Source: Kribbella kalugense (GTDB taxonomy: Bacteria > Actinomycetota > Actinomycetes > Propionibacteriales > Kribbellaceae). Taken from it: 64,000 nucleotides of DNA. The position numbers and the translations under genes are program-made. Of this stretch, positions 41,115 to 49,994 are shown piece by piece (positions within the stretch are counted from its first letter, which is position 1; each line of letters opens with the position of its first letter). The DNA lies in contig NZ_SODF01000002.1 of assembly GCF_004365875.1 (NCBI RefSeq), positions 2,172,971 to 2,236,970 of the forward strand. The letters are read 5' to 3'. The notes under the pieces were generated by a model. It was not told the origin of the DNA, made no database searches, and saw only the letters and a list, made by a program, of their open reading frames with translations.

Positions 41115-41642
41115 TTACTTGGTGGACTCGGCCGGCTTGCTTGGCTGGACGCCCGGCTTGGGCGCGGCGCCGGGCTTACCGGAGGCCGGCTTTCCGGGCT
41201 TGGCCGGCGGCGTGCAGCCGGCGATCGGCCCAGGCTTGGCACCTGTCGGCGGCTTCGCGCCCGTCGGGGGCTTGGCGTCCGTCGGCGGTTTCGCACCGGC
41301 CGGCGGCTTGGCGCCGGTGGGGGGCTTGGCGCCCTTTGGTGGGGTTGGGAGCTTTCCGGTCGGCGGGACTGGGGGCTTGCCGGTCTTCGCGTCCTTCGGC
41401 GGGGCCGGCGGTTTGCCTGTGGGCTGGCCCTTCGGCGGGGTAGGAAGCTTGCAGTTTGCTGGCAGTTTCCCGTTCGGTGCGGTCGCTTTCGAGCTGGCGC
41501 TTGCGCTCGGGCTCGCCGTGGTGAGCGCGACCCGCTGGGCGACCTGCGTCGCCGTACCGGTATCCGATGCGAACGCGGCCGCCGCACCGCCGCCGACGAG
41601 CGCGGCCGCGGCCAGTGAGGCCAGGACGATCTTGGTCTTCAT
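41115..41642 (-). CDS. Secreted Pro/Lys-rich repeat protein
   Basis: 175 residues: signal peptide (1-26, MKTKIVLASLAAAALVGGG, cleavage near AFASDT), a short Ser/Thr linker, then about 110 residues of GAKPPTGAKPPAGAKPP-like repeats with KLPTPPKG variants and two Cys (about 63 and 144). Polycationic and extended, likely wall- or polyanion-binding. No domain recognised. Divergent from a two-component system whose sensor carries its own Pro-rich ectodomain. Confidence 0.72.
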   Translation of the reverse strand: MKTKIVLASLAAAALVGGGAAAAFASDTGTATQVAQRVALTTASPSASASSKATAPNGKLPANCKLPTPPKGQPTGKPPAPPKDAKTGKPPVPPTGKLPTPPKGAKPPTGAKPPAGAKPPTDAKPPTGAKPPTGAKPGPIAGCTPPAKPGKPASGKPGAAPKPGVQPSKPAESTK

Positions 41643-41689
41643 AGCTTCCTTTCGATGGGTTCGAACGACCGCAACCCTGCCGAAGGCTT

Positions 41690-41707
41690 GCTGAAGCCAA
41701 GCTGAAG
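41690..41707. promoter_or_regulatory. Direct repeat GCTGAAG, 11-bp period (OmpR-family site)
   Basis: GCTGAAG at 41690-41696 and 41701-41707, with a further CTGAA right after. The 11-bp period is what OmpR-family dimers need; it lies between the secreted Pro/Lys-rich gene and the response regulator gene. Confidence 0.5.
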
Positions 41708-41747
41708 TCTGAAATGCCCTTCAGGTACTGCGAGTAATACTCGCTGC

Positions 41748-42410
41748 ATGCGCCTGCTGATGGTGGAAGACGAGAGACGGCTGGCGGGCGCCCTTGCCCG
41801 CGGGCTGACCGCGGAGGGCTTCGCGGTCGACGTCGCCCACGACGGCGCCGAAGGACTGTGCCGCGCCACCAGTGCGCCGTACGACCTGATCCTGCTCGAC
41901 GTGAATCTGCCCGGCCTGAACGGATACCGCCTGGTCAGCGAGCTGCGGGCCGGCGGCCACGAGACGCCCGTCCTGATGCTGACCGCCAAGGACGGCGAGT
42001 ACGACGAAGCCGAAGGACTCGACGCCGGCGCCGACGACTATTTGACCAAACCGTTCTCGTACCTGGTCCTGCTGGCCCGCATCCGCGCCCTCCTCCGCCG
42101 CGGCGCACGCACCGCCACTCCGGTCCTCCGCGTCGGCGACCTGAGCATGGACCGCGGCGCCCGCCGCGTCGTCCAAGCCGGCCGGCGCATCGACCTGACC
42201 ACCAAGGAGTACGCCGTACTCGAGCAACTCGTGGTCCGGCCCGGCGACGTGGTGTCGAAGGCCGAGATCCTCGACCACGTGTGGGATCTGGCGTATGACG
42301 GCGATCCGAACATCGTCGAGGTGTACGTCAGCACCCTGCGGCGCAAGCTCGGCGCGGCGGCGATCGAGACCGTCCGCGGGGCCGGCTACCGGTTGGTGGA
42401 CGATGCGTAG
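41748..42410 (+). CDS. OmpR family response regulator
   Basis: 220 residues. Receiver with Asp51 (LILLDVNLPGLNGY), LTAKDGEYDEAEGLDAGADDYLTKPFSYLVLLARI, winged helix (125-220) with LTTKEYAVLEQLVVRPGDVVSKAEILDHVWD and ETVRGAGYRLV. CutR/TcrA-like. TAATACT at 41735-41741 lies 7 bases before ATG: leaderless. Overlaps the sensor gene by 8 bases. Confidence 0.93.
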   Translation: MRLLMVEDERRLAGALARGLTAEGFAVDVAHDGAEGLCRATSAPYDLILLDVNLPGLNGYRLVSELRAGGHETPVLMLTAKDGEYDEAEGLDAGADDYLTKPFSYLVLLARIRALLRRGARTATPVLRVGDLSMDRGARRVVQAGRRIDLTTKEYAVLEQLVVRPGDVVSKAEILDHVWDLAYDGDPNIVEVYVSTLRRKLGAAAIETVRGAGYRLVDDA

Positions 42411-43761
42411 ATTCTTCGCCAGCGTCCCGGTCCGGGCAGCTCTCGGCGCCACCCTCGTAGTCGCGATTGCGTTGGTGGTGACCGGCGTCGCCTTGCTCAA
42501 TCTGTTGCGGCATGACCTTGCGGACAAGGCGAATGCAGAGGCGGCGGCCGCTGCGTACCGCGCGGCGTGGGCGCTGCAGGCCGGCGTGGATCCGAGCGAG
42601 GTCGCCAAATCCGACGTACCGGTGCAGATCGAGGACGACGCCGGCCGAGTAGTTGCCGCCAGCAAGAATGTTCACCAGGTGCCCGGTCCGCCGCCGTCGA
42701 AGGCCAACGGTCTCCGGCCCGCGCCGGCGCCACCGCCAGGCAGCAAGCCGCCGGCCGCGAAGAACGCGGAGTTCGTCGAGGACGTGCGGCCGCAGGCAGG
42801 CCCACCTCCGCCACCGCCGGAGTATCGATGGGCGGCGATGGCAACCAGTGCGGTCAACGGCAAGCCGGTCGTGGTGTACGTCGCGGCGAAGCTCGACACC
42901 GAGCGGAGTGCGATCACGACCGTGCGCTGGGGCATGATGATCGGCCTTCCGCCCCTGCTATTGCTGGTGTTCGGGATGATCTGGCTGGTCGCCCGGCGAG
43001 CCCTCAAACCGGTCGAGGCGATCCGGCAGGAGATGGCGTCGATCACCGCGAGCACCGACCTGGCCCGGCGCGTCCCGGTGCCGGCGTCGCACGACGAGAT
43101 CGGCCGGTTGGCGCGGACCACGAACCAGACCCTGACCGCGCTGCAGGAGTCCGTCGGCCGGCAGCGCCGGTTCGTCGCGGACGCCTCACACGAGCTGCGG
43201 AACCCGATCGCTTCCTTGCGCACCCAACTCGAGGTCGGCGCGCAGTACCCGGCCCTCCTCGACCTCGACGGCGCGGTCAACGACACCGTCCGGCTGCAGG
43301 AGTTGGCTGCTGACCTCCTCCTGCTCGCGCGCCTCGACTCCGGCGAGTCCCCGCCCGGTGAGCCGGTTGACCTGTCCGGCCTGGTCCACGAGATGGCACC
43401 TGATGCCAGCGTCACAGGCGATGTATGGATCAGCGGATCGGAGAGTCAGCTCAGGCAGGTCGTGGACAACCTGCTCGACAACGCGCGCCGGCACGCGCGT
43501 TCCGCCATACAGGTCACGCTGACGGCGGACAACGAGAGGGCTGTGCTGGAGGTCGCCGACGACGGGTACGGCGTACCGGAGGGTGAGCGGGAGCGGATCT
43601 TCGAGCGGTTCGTCCGGCTAGACGACGCTCGGACCCGGGACGACGGCGGTGCAGGTCTCGGCCTTGCCATCGCCCGCGAGATCGCCGAACGCCACGGCGG
43701 CACTTTGACCGCGCACGACGGCGCCCTCTTCCGACTGACGCTGCCTAGGGACCGGAGCTGA
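42403..43761 (+). CDS. Sensor histidine kinase with Pro-rich extracellular domain
   Basis: 452 residues: helix 1 (about 12-33), ectodomain 34-175 with a Pro-rich segment (93-139), helix 2 (176-198), HAMP (199-252), phospho-acceptor His263 in VADASHELRNPIASL, and ATPase domain with NLLDNARRHA, DGYGVPEG and GGAGLGLAIA. The Pro-rich insertion may bind cell wall or be the sensing element. Overlap with the regulator gene shows coupling. Confidence 0.92.
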   Translation: MRRFFASVPVRAALGATLVVAIALVVTGVALLNLLRHDLADKANAEAAAAAYRAAWALQAGVDPSEVAKSDVPVQIEDDAGRVVAASKNVHQVPGPPPSKANGLRPAPAPPPGSKPPAAKNAEFVEDVRPQAGPPPPPPEYRWAAMATSAVNGKPVVVYVAAKLDTERSAITTVRWGMMIGLPPLLLLVFGMIWLVARRALKPVEAIRQEMASITASTDLARRVPVPASHDEIGRLARTTNQTLTALQESVGRQRRFVADASHELRNPIASLRTQLEVGAQYPALLDLDGAVNDTVRLQELAADLLLLARLDSGESPPGEPVDLSGLVHEMAPDASVTGDVWISGSESQLRQVVDNLLDNARRHARSAIQVTLTADNERAVLEVADDGYGVPEGERERIFERFVRLDDARTRDDGGAGLGLAIAREIAERHGGTLTAHDGALFRLTLPRDRS

Positions 43762-43784
43762 AGCCCGGGTTCACGACGTGCCGG

Positions 43785-45083
43785 CTAGCGCCGTCGGGGT
43801 AGAGGTGGGAGTTCGTACGAGTCCAGCCAGGCGGCGAACAGGTGCCGGAGCACCTCCTCGTCAGGGCTGTAGCTGGTGGCCAGCGTGATGAAGTCGGCGG
43901 TGGTGACCGAGCCGTGCCGATGGAGTTTGGTCCAGGTACGCAGGAGCTCGAAGAACGCGTCGTCGCCGAGGTGCTTGCGCAGTACGTGCAAGGTGATCGC
44001 GCCGCGCTTGTAGAGCCGGTCGTCGAACATCAGCTCCGGGCCAGGATCCGACAGCATCAGGTCCTGCGGGAGGCCCTTGAGTCGCGAGTGGGCCTTGGCA
44101 GCCTGCTGGTCGGCGGTCAGGCCGCGCGACTCCTCCGACCACAGCCACTCGGAGTAGCAGGCGAAACCTTCGTTCAGCCAGATGTGCTGCCAGCTCGCCG
44201 GAGTCAGGCTGTTGCCGAACCATTGGTGCGCCAGCTCGTGCGCGACCAGTCGCTCCGCCCCGCGCCGCCCGTCGACATGGTTGCTGCCGAACACCGAGAT
44301 GCCCTGCGCCTCGAGCGGGATCTCCAGCGGGTCGTCGGTCACCACGACGGAGTACCCGCCGAACGGGTACGGCCCGAACTGCTTGCAGAACAGCTTCATC
44401 ATGTCCTGCTGCCGTCCGAAGTCGTGCCGGAACTCACGGATCAGCCGGGACGGCAGCACACCACGGATCGTGACGGGCGAGGTCGCCAGGTCCACCTCGT
44501 CGTACCGCCCGATCTGCACGGTCGCGAGGTACGTCGCCATCGGCGCGGCCTGGTCGAAGACCCACGTGGTCCGGCTCGCCTTGACCCGGCGTGAGACCAG
44601 TCGCCCGTTCGCGACGACCTGGTACGGCGAATCGGTGGTGAGCGAGATCCGGTAGTGCGCCTTGTCGCCGGGGTGGTCGTTGCACGGGAACCAGGTGGCC
44701 GCGCCGCTCGGCTGGCTCGCGACGATCACGCCCTCGGTCAGCTCTTCCCAGCCGAGATCGCCCCACGGGCTGTCCTCCGGCTTGGGGTTCCCGCCGTACT
44801 GGATGTCGACGGTGAACTCGGCGCCGTCCGGCAGGTTCGCGGTGATGTAGAGCTTGCCCGCACGCTGCGTGAAGCGCTGCGGGCGGCGGCCGTTCACCGA
44901 CACCTTCGACACCCGCAGGCCGGACAGGTCGAAACTGAACCGCGTCAACGCCTGGGTGGCGAAGGCTGTGATCGTTGCCTTGCCGCTCAGTCTGTTGCTG
45001 TTGACCCGGTAGTCGAGCTCCAGGTCGTACGACTCGACCTTGTAGCCGGCGTTTCCATGGGTGGGCACATAGGGGTCAACCAT
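43785..45083 (-). CDS. M1 family metallopeptidase, coupled to the Pls-like synthetase
   Basis: 432 residues: N-terminal beta-saddle (1-200) and thermolysin-like catalytic domain with zinc motif HELAHQWFG (His282, Glu283, His286) and third ligand Glu305 in WLNEGFA. It lacks the large C-terminal HEAT-like domain of PepN. The exopeptidase GAMEN loop is replaced by PLEAQGIS (257-262), so amino-terminal recognition may differ. No signal peptide. Its start overlaps the stop of the Pls-like gene by one base (TGATG on the minus strand), which means tight coupling. In Streptomyces albulus a polylysine-degrading enzyme is also a zinc peptidase, so polymer trimming is a good hypothesis. Confidence 0.92.
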   Translation of the reverse strand: MVDPYVPTHGNAGYKVESYDLELDYRVNSNRLSGKATITAFATQALTRFSFDLSGLRVSKVSVNGRRPQRFTQRAGKLYITANLPDGAEFTVDIQYGGNPKPEDSPWGDLGWEELTEGVIVASQPSGAATWFPCNDHPGDKAHYRISLTTDSPYQVVANGRLVSRRVKASRTTWVFDQAAPMATYLATVQIGRYDEVDLATSPVTIRGVLPSRLIREFRHDFGRQQDMMKLFCKQFGPYPFGGYSVVVTDDPLEIPLEAQGISVFGSNHVDGRRGAERLVAHELAHQWFGNSLTPASWQHIWLNEGFACYSEWLWSEESRGLTADQQAAKAHSRLKGLPQDLMLSDPGPELMFDDRLYKRGAITLHVLRKHLGDDAFFELLRTWTKLHRHGSVTTADFITLATSYSPDEEVLRHLFAAWLDSYELPPLPRRR

Positions 45084-48000
45084 CAGCCCTGCCAGGGCGC
45101 GATCGGATTCCCAGCCCAGCGCGTTCCCGCTGGTACACCTTCACCACGCATCACGAGAGACACCGGGCCGATGGTAGCTCCTGCGCCGACAGTGGCGGCG
45201 GGCAGGACGATGCCATGCGGCCCGAGGGTTGCTCCTGGTCCGAAGGTGACTGTGCTCATGGAGAGAACTCGATCATGAAAAAGGTGCGTCTGCAGCACGC
45301 AACCGCGATTCACCGTGGCGCCATCGCCCAGGGTGATCAGATCTGCCTCGGGCAACCAGTACGTTTCGCACCAGACGCCCTTGCCGATCTTGGCTCCGAG
45401 TGACCTGAGCCACAGGTTCAGAACCGGCGTACCGGCGGCGGCGTTCGCGAACCACGGTGCGGCGACCAGCTCGACGAAGCTGTCGACCACTTCGTTGCGC
45501 CAGACGAACGAGCTCCAGAGCGGATACTCGACCGCGCGGGTCCGGCCGACGATCGTCCACTTGGCGACCGTGGCGATGCCTCCCGCGGCCGCTCCCGCGG
45601 CCAGGATCACCGCGCCGGACAGCAGCAGGGTCCACAACGGACCGATCCACAGGTCGAGTGCCTGGAGCGCGAACAGCACTCCGAGCGCGATCACGACCGT
45701 GAACATCATCGGGACGAACCGGCACAGCTCGACCAGAGCCCGCGCGACCTTGAGTTTGTACGGCGGGTTGAAGGTGCGACTCTGGTCGCCCTCGACGGCT
45801 TGCCGACGGAGCTTGACCGGCGGCGATCCGAGCCACGACGTACCGGCCTTGGACTTCTTCGGGGCCGCTGACAGCACCGCGACCAAGCCGTTCTTCGGGA
45901 CGCTTCGGCCGGGCGCGGTCATGCCGGAGTTGCCGAGGAAGGCGCGCTTGCCGACCTTCGCGCCGGCCACGTGCAGCCAGCCGCCGCCGAGCTCGTACGA
46001 CGCGATCATCGTGTCGTCGGCCAGGAACGCGCCTTCGCCGACAGTGGTCATCTTCGGCAGCAGCAAGACGGTCGAGGCCTCGACGTCCCGGCCGATCTTG
46101 GCGCCGAGGGCGCGCAGCCACCACGGCGTCAGCAGGCTCGCGTACAGCGGGAAGAGCAGCGTGCGGGCCGAGTCGAGAAGCCGCTCGGTCGCCCAGACCT
46201 GCCACCCGATCCGGCTGCGGACCGGGTAGTGACCGGGCTTGAGACCGATGCCGAGCAGCCGTACGCCGATCAGCGTGAGCACGGCCATCGTCGCGAAGCC
46301 GACGAGCGTCATCAGCGGGATCGCGGTCAGTGCCTTGAGCAGAGCGTCCGGCAGAGTCTGGGTGCCTTTCAGCGCCTGCCCGAGTACGACGAGGGCCGCG
46401 GCGGCGGCCGCGACCGGGATCAAGGACATCACTGCGGACTGAGCGCCGTACGCCGCCACCCACCACGGAGCGCGGGCCGGCCGGTGGTCCGGCCATGGGT
46501 GTCGCGCGCGGCCGAGCCTGGCCGCGGGGGAGCCGGACCAGCGTTCGTTCTCGGGGACCTTGCCGGAGACGGCCGAGCCGGCCACGATCTCGGAGTTCCG
46601 GCCGATCTCCGCGCCGGGGAGCAGGGTGCTGCGGGAGCCGACCACGGCCTCAGCGCCGACGGTCACCGGGCCCACGTGCAGCTGGTCGCCGTCGATCCAG
46701 TAGCCGGCCAGGTCGACCTCGGGCTCGATCGAGGCGCCACGGCCCATCGTGAGCATGCCGGTCACCGGCGGCAGCGTGTGCAGGTCGACGCCGCGACCGA
46801 CCTTGGCGCCGAGGGCCCGGGCGTAGTACGTGATCCAGGGAGCGCCGGCCAGGTTGGCGGCGCCGGCGGCGTCGGCGAGGTTCTCGGCGGCCCACAGCCG
46901 GACGTGGACGTTGCCGCCGCGCGGGTACGTGCCGGGTTTCAGGCCCCGCAGCAGGACGCGCGCGCCGATCACGGCGATGCTCATCCGTCCGGCCGGGCTG
47001 ATCAGGATCAGCCAACCGGCCAGGATCCACCACCACGACACGGTCCGCGCCCAGGGCAGCGGCTCGATCAGCTCGGCGAGCAGGTTGTTCAGCGTGAAGA
47101 GGTATACGAGCCAGCGGACGCCGACGACCGTCTGCAGGATCAGGGTCAGCGCGGTCTGCAGGAGCTGGGTGCTCTTCGGGGTCGGCCGGATCTCGCGGAT
47201 CTCGACCGGCTCAGTTGCGGCCGGTCGGAACTCGTCGAGTCGTTCGGCCAGCGCACCGAGGCGGGGGTACTCGTAGATGTCGCCGACCGTGACCTCGGGG
47301 TACCGCTCGCGGAGCGCCGAGACCAGTTGGGCCGCGGCGAGGCTGCCGCCGCCGTGCAGGAAGAAGTCGTTGTCGGGACCGGTGACCGTGGCGCCGAGGA
47401 CCTTGGTCCAGCACTCGGCCAGCCAGCCCGCAGTACCGCTCAACTCGGCGGCCGGGCCGTCGCTGTCCATGCCGGGTAGCGGCCAGGGGAGCGCGTTGCG
47501 GTCGACCTTGCCGGACGTCCTGGTCGGCAGGGTGTCGACGATGGCCAGCAGCGGTACGAGCGCTGCGGGCAGGGCTTCTCGAAGTCGCTCGGTCGCCTTG
47601 GCGTTATCGAAGGCGTCCGGGTCATCTGGTACGACGTACCCGACGAGCAACTGATTGCCCGCGGCGCTGTTGCGGACCGCGGCCGCGGCGCCGGAGACTC
47701 CGGGAAGGGACTGCAGCGCGGCATCTACCTCGCCGAGCTCGATCCGTCGACCGCCGAGCTTGACCTGCTCGTCGGCACGGCCCTGGAACAGCAGCCCGAG
47801 CGGGTCGGACTTGACCAGGTCGCCGCTGCGGTACGCGCGTTCCCAGCCGAGGGAGGGCATCGGGGCGAACTTCTCGGCATCCTTGACCGGATCGAGGTAC
47901 CGGGCCAGGCCGACCCCGCCGATGATCAGCTCGCCCACCTCGTCGGTGGCGACTTCGTTGCCTGCGGCATCGACCACGGCGAGATCCCAGCCGTCCAAGG

Positions 48001-49015
48001 GCAGGCCGATCCGGACCGGCCCTTCGCCGGTGAGCAGGGCGGCGCAGGCGACGACGGTGGCCTCGGTCGGGCCGTACGTGTTCCAGACCTCGCGGCCGTC
48101 GACGGCCAGTCGTTCGGCCAGCTCGGGCGGGCAGGCCTCGCCGCCGAAGATCAGCAGCCGGACCTGGTCGAGGGCGTCCGCCGGCCAGAGCGCGGCCAGC
48201 GTGGGAACGGTGGAGACGATAGTGATGCCTTGGGCAACCAACCACGGGCCGAGGTCCATGCCGGTCCGGACCAGCGACCGTGGCGCCGGGACCAGGCAAG
48301 CGCCGTGCCGCCAGGCCAGCCACATCTCCTCGCAGGACGCGTCGAACGCGACCGAGAGGCCGGCCAGGACCCGGTCGTCAGGCCCGATCGGCTCCTTCTG
48401 CAGGAACAGGCGGGCCTCGGCGTCGACGAACGCAGCGGCCGAGCGGTGCGTGACGGCGACACCCTTCGGTACGCCGGTCGAGCCCGAGGTGAAGATGATC
48501 CAGGCGTCGTCGGTTGTCTCCGGACCCGCGGCACCTCTCGGGGCGTCCGTCGTACTCGGGGCGTCCATCCGGGCGGAGTACGGGTAGTCGAAGGCGCCGT
48601 TGGCCGCGTCGTTGTCGACAATCGGCACCTGCTGTGGGCGGGTGACGGTCAGCTCGAGCTCATCGCCGACGGTGGCCGCGACGTTGGCCTCGCCGAACAC
48701 CAGCTCGGCGCGTTCGTCCGGGTCGTCCGCGTCCACCGGCACGTACGCCGCGCCGGCCTGAAGGGTGCCGAGAATCGCGACATACAAGTCGTTGTGGCCG
48801 GACGAGATCCGGATCCCGACCCGGTCGCCGGGCCCGATCCCCGCGGCCGTCAGCCGGCCGGCGAACTTGGTCGTCTGCGCCAGCAGTTCGCGATAACTCA
48901 GACTGATGCTGCCGTCATCGAGCGCCGGCTCGTCGGCGTACCTGTTGGCCGTTTCCTCCAGCACATCCACAAGCGTCCGTGCGGCCGTCGCCAACTCCCC
49001 GCGTCGCAACGTCAC
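45083..49015 (-). CDS. Pls/PosA-type non-ribosomal peptide synthetase (A-T, six TM, three acyltransferase-like domains)
   Basis: 1310 residues. Adenylation domain (about 14-510) with IIFTSGSTGVPKG at 173-185, NTYGPTE at 312-318, YRSGDL, LGGRRIELGEVDAAL and TSGKVDRNALP (Lys503). Carrier domain with Ser558 in FFLHGGGSL. Then six membrane helices in three pairs (about 615-640 and 660-685, 853-880 and 899-925, 1096-1120 and 1126-1150), each pair followed by a hexapeptide-repeat acyltransferase-like domain (700-830, 950-1070, 1190-1305). This is the plan of epsilon-poly-lysine synthetase Pls. The specificity residues by eye are DAESIGTVVK, close to the lysine code as I remember it. GTG start, leaderless (TAGTAT 7 bases upstream). 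Coupled to the M1 gene. Confidence 0.92.
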   Translation of the reverse strand: MTLRRGELATAARTLVDVLEETANRYADEPALDDGSISLSYRELLAQTTKFAGRLTAAGIGPGDRVGIRISSGHNDLYVAILGTLQAGAAYVPVDADDPDERAELVFGEANVAATVGDELELTVTRPQQVPIVDNDAANGAFDYPYSARMDAPSTTDAPRGAAGPETTDDAWIIFTSGSTGVPKGVAVTHRSAAAFVDAEARLFLQKEPIGPDDRVLAGLSVAFDASCEEMWLAWRHGACLVPAPRSLVRTGMDLGPWLVAQGITIVSTVPTLAALWPADALDQVRLLIFGGEACPPELAERLAVDGREVWNTYGPTEATVVACAALLTGEGPVRIGLPLDGWDLAVVDAAGNEVATDEVGELIIGGVGLARYLDPVKDAEKFAPMPSLGWERAYRSGDLVKSDPLGLLFQGRADEQVKLGGRRIELGEVDAALQSLPGVSGAAAAVRNSAAGNQLLVGYVVPDDPDAFDNAKATERLREALPAALVPLLAIVDTLPTRTSGKVDRNALPWPLPGMDSDGPAAELSGTAGWLAECWTKVLGATVTGPDNDFFLHGGGSLAAAQLVSALRERYPEVTVGDIYEYPRLGALAERLDEFRPAATEPVEIREIRPTPKSTQLLQTALTLILQTVVGVRWLVYLFTLNNLLAELIEPLPWARTVSWWWILAGWLILISPAGRMSIAVIGARVLLRGLKPGTYPRGGNVHVRLWAAENLADAAGAANLAGAPWITYYARALGAKVGRGVDLHTLPPVTGMLTMGRGASIEPEVDLAGYWIDGDQLHVGPVTVGAEAVVGSRSTLLPGAEIGRNSEIVAGSAVSGKVPENERWSGSPAARLGRARHPWPDHRPARAPWWVAAYGAQSAVMSLIPVAAAAAALVVLGQALKGTQTLPDALLKALTAIPLMTLVGFATMAVLTLIGVRLLGIGLKPGHYPVRSRIGWQVWATERLLDSARTLLFPLYASLLTPWWLRALGAKIGRDVEASTVLLLPKMTTVGEGAFLADDTMIASYELGGGWLHVAGAKVGKRAFLGNSGMTAPGRSVPKNGLVAVLSAAPKKSKAGTSWLGSPPVKLRRQAVEGDQSRTFNPPYKLKVARALVELCRFVPMMFTVVIALGVLFALQALDLWIGPLWTLLLSGAVILAAGAAAGGIATVAKWTIVGRTRAVEYPLWSSFVWRNEVVDSFVELVAAPWFANAAAGTPVLNLWLRSLGAKIGKGVWCETYWLPEADLITLGDGATVNRGCVLQTHLFHDRVLSMSTVTFGPGATLGPHGIVLPAATVGAGATIGPVSLVMRGEGVPAGTRWAGNPIAPWQG

Positions 49016-49021
49016 GGGCGG

Positions 49022-49027
49022 ATACTA
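49022..49027 (-). promoter_or_regulatory. -10 element of the Pls-like gene (TAGTAT)
   Basis: On the minus strand TAGTAT is followed by six bases and the GTG start, placing +1 on the start codon (leaderless). Confidence 0.5.
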
Positions 49028-49079
49028 CGCCGCCCAGTTACCGGCTGGATAACCCGAAGCGAACACATGGGTCACGCCA

Positions 49080-49913
49080 TCAACTGCTTGTTCGGGCCCA
49101 TTCGCCGGCGAATGTCTTGAAGGTACGGGCCGGGCGGCCGAGTGCTTGCTCCACATCCGTGGTCGGTTGACCGCCGTAGCCGTTGGCGATCGAGGCCAGG
49201 ATGTTGGTGAGAAGTTCGGCGCCGGCTCGCGGAACGCCTTGAGCCACTTGCTGTTCGATGTAGTCGGCCGGAGCCATGGCGACGTACTCGACGCGGTGGT
49301 TGGTGGCCTCGGTGATGTGGTTCGTGGCTTCGGTGAAGGTGATGGCTTCGGGGCCGGTTAGTTCGTAGGTGCGGCCTTGGTGGTCGGCGGTGGTCAGGGC
49401 AGCGGTGGCGACGTCGGCGATGTCGTCGGCGTCGATGAACGGGGTGCGGCCGTCGCCGGCAGGTAGGGCGAGTACGCCGGAGAGGACCGCGGCCCGCCAC
49501 GGGCCTTCGCTGAAGTTCTGGGCGAACCAGTTGGGGTGCAGGATCGTCCACTCGGCCTGGGAGTTACGGACGGTCTGCTCGACGCCGTGGAGGGGATGGT
49601 CGGGGTTCGACGCGAGGGCAGCCGACAGCAGGACCAACCGTCGTACGCCGGTCTCGAGGGCGGCCTCGGCGAAGCGGGCCAGACGGTCGCCGGGGCGGAT
49701 CGTGGGTTCCATCAGGTAGGCAGCGGTGATGCCGTCGAGGGCCGGCGCCCAGGTCGAGGGGTCGTCGAGGTCTAGTCGTACGTCGCTTCCGGTGCGGGAC
49801 GCCGTACGGACGGAGTGGCTGTCGTCACCGGCTGCGTGGTCGGCGGAGCGGAGGCGGGCGGCGATGCGGCGGCCGGTGGTGCCGGTGCCGCCGAGGACGA
49901 GGTACTTGTGCAT
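49080..49913 (-). CDS. NmrA/NAD(P)-binding oxidoreductase-like protein
   Basis: 277 residues, atypical SDR of the NmrA/QOR2 type: KYLVLGGTGTTGRRIAARL at the N-terminus (GGTGTTGR), RRLVLLSAALAS, EWTILHPNWFAQNF, FIDADDIADVATAAL. A tandem 7-residue duplication TEATNH-I-TEATNH lies around residue 197. Divergent from an AraC gene, which probably controls it. Works as redox or regulatory sensor of NAD(P); substrate unknown. Confidence 0.87.
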   Translation of the reverse strand: MHKYLVLGGTGTTGRRIAARLRSADHAAGDDSHSVRTASRTGSDVRLDLDDPSTWAPALDGITAAYLMEPTIRPGDRLARFAEAALETGVRRLVLLSAALASNPDHPLHGVEQTVRNSQAEWTILHPNWFAQNFSEGPWRAAVLSGVLALPAGDGRTPFIDADDIADVATAALTTADHQGRTYELTGPEAITFTEATNHITEATNHRVEYVAMAPADYIEQQVAQGVPRAGAELLTNILASIANGYGGQPTTDVEQALGRPARTFKTFAGEWARTSS

Positions 49914-49994
49914 GGGATCCAGCCAACTGAAGTTGGTGCAGACGATCCATGGGAGAGCGTCGCCGATCCATTTGTGATCGTCTAGCTTGGAGGG

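Noticed and set aside
45971..47479. 502-codon plus-strand frame inside the Pls-like gene
   Set aside because: Asp/Gln/Arg-rich mirror of a well-formed synthetase with complete motifs; no start signals.
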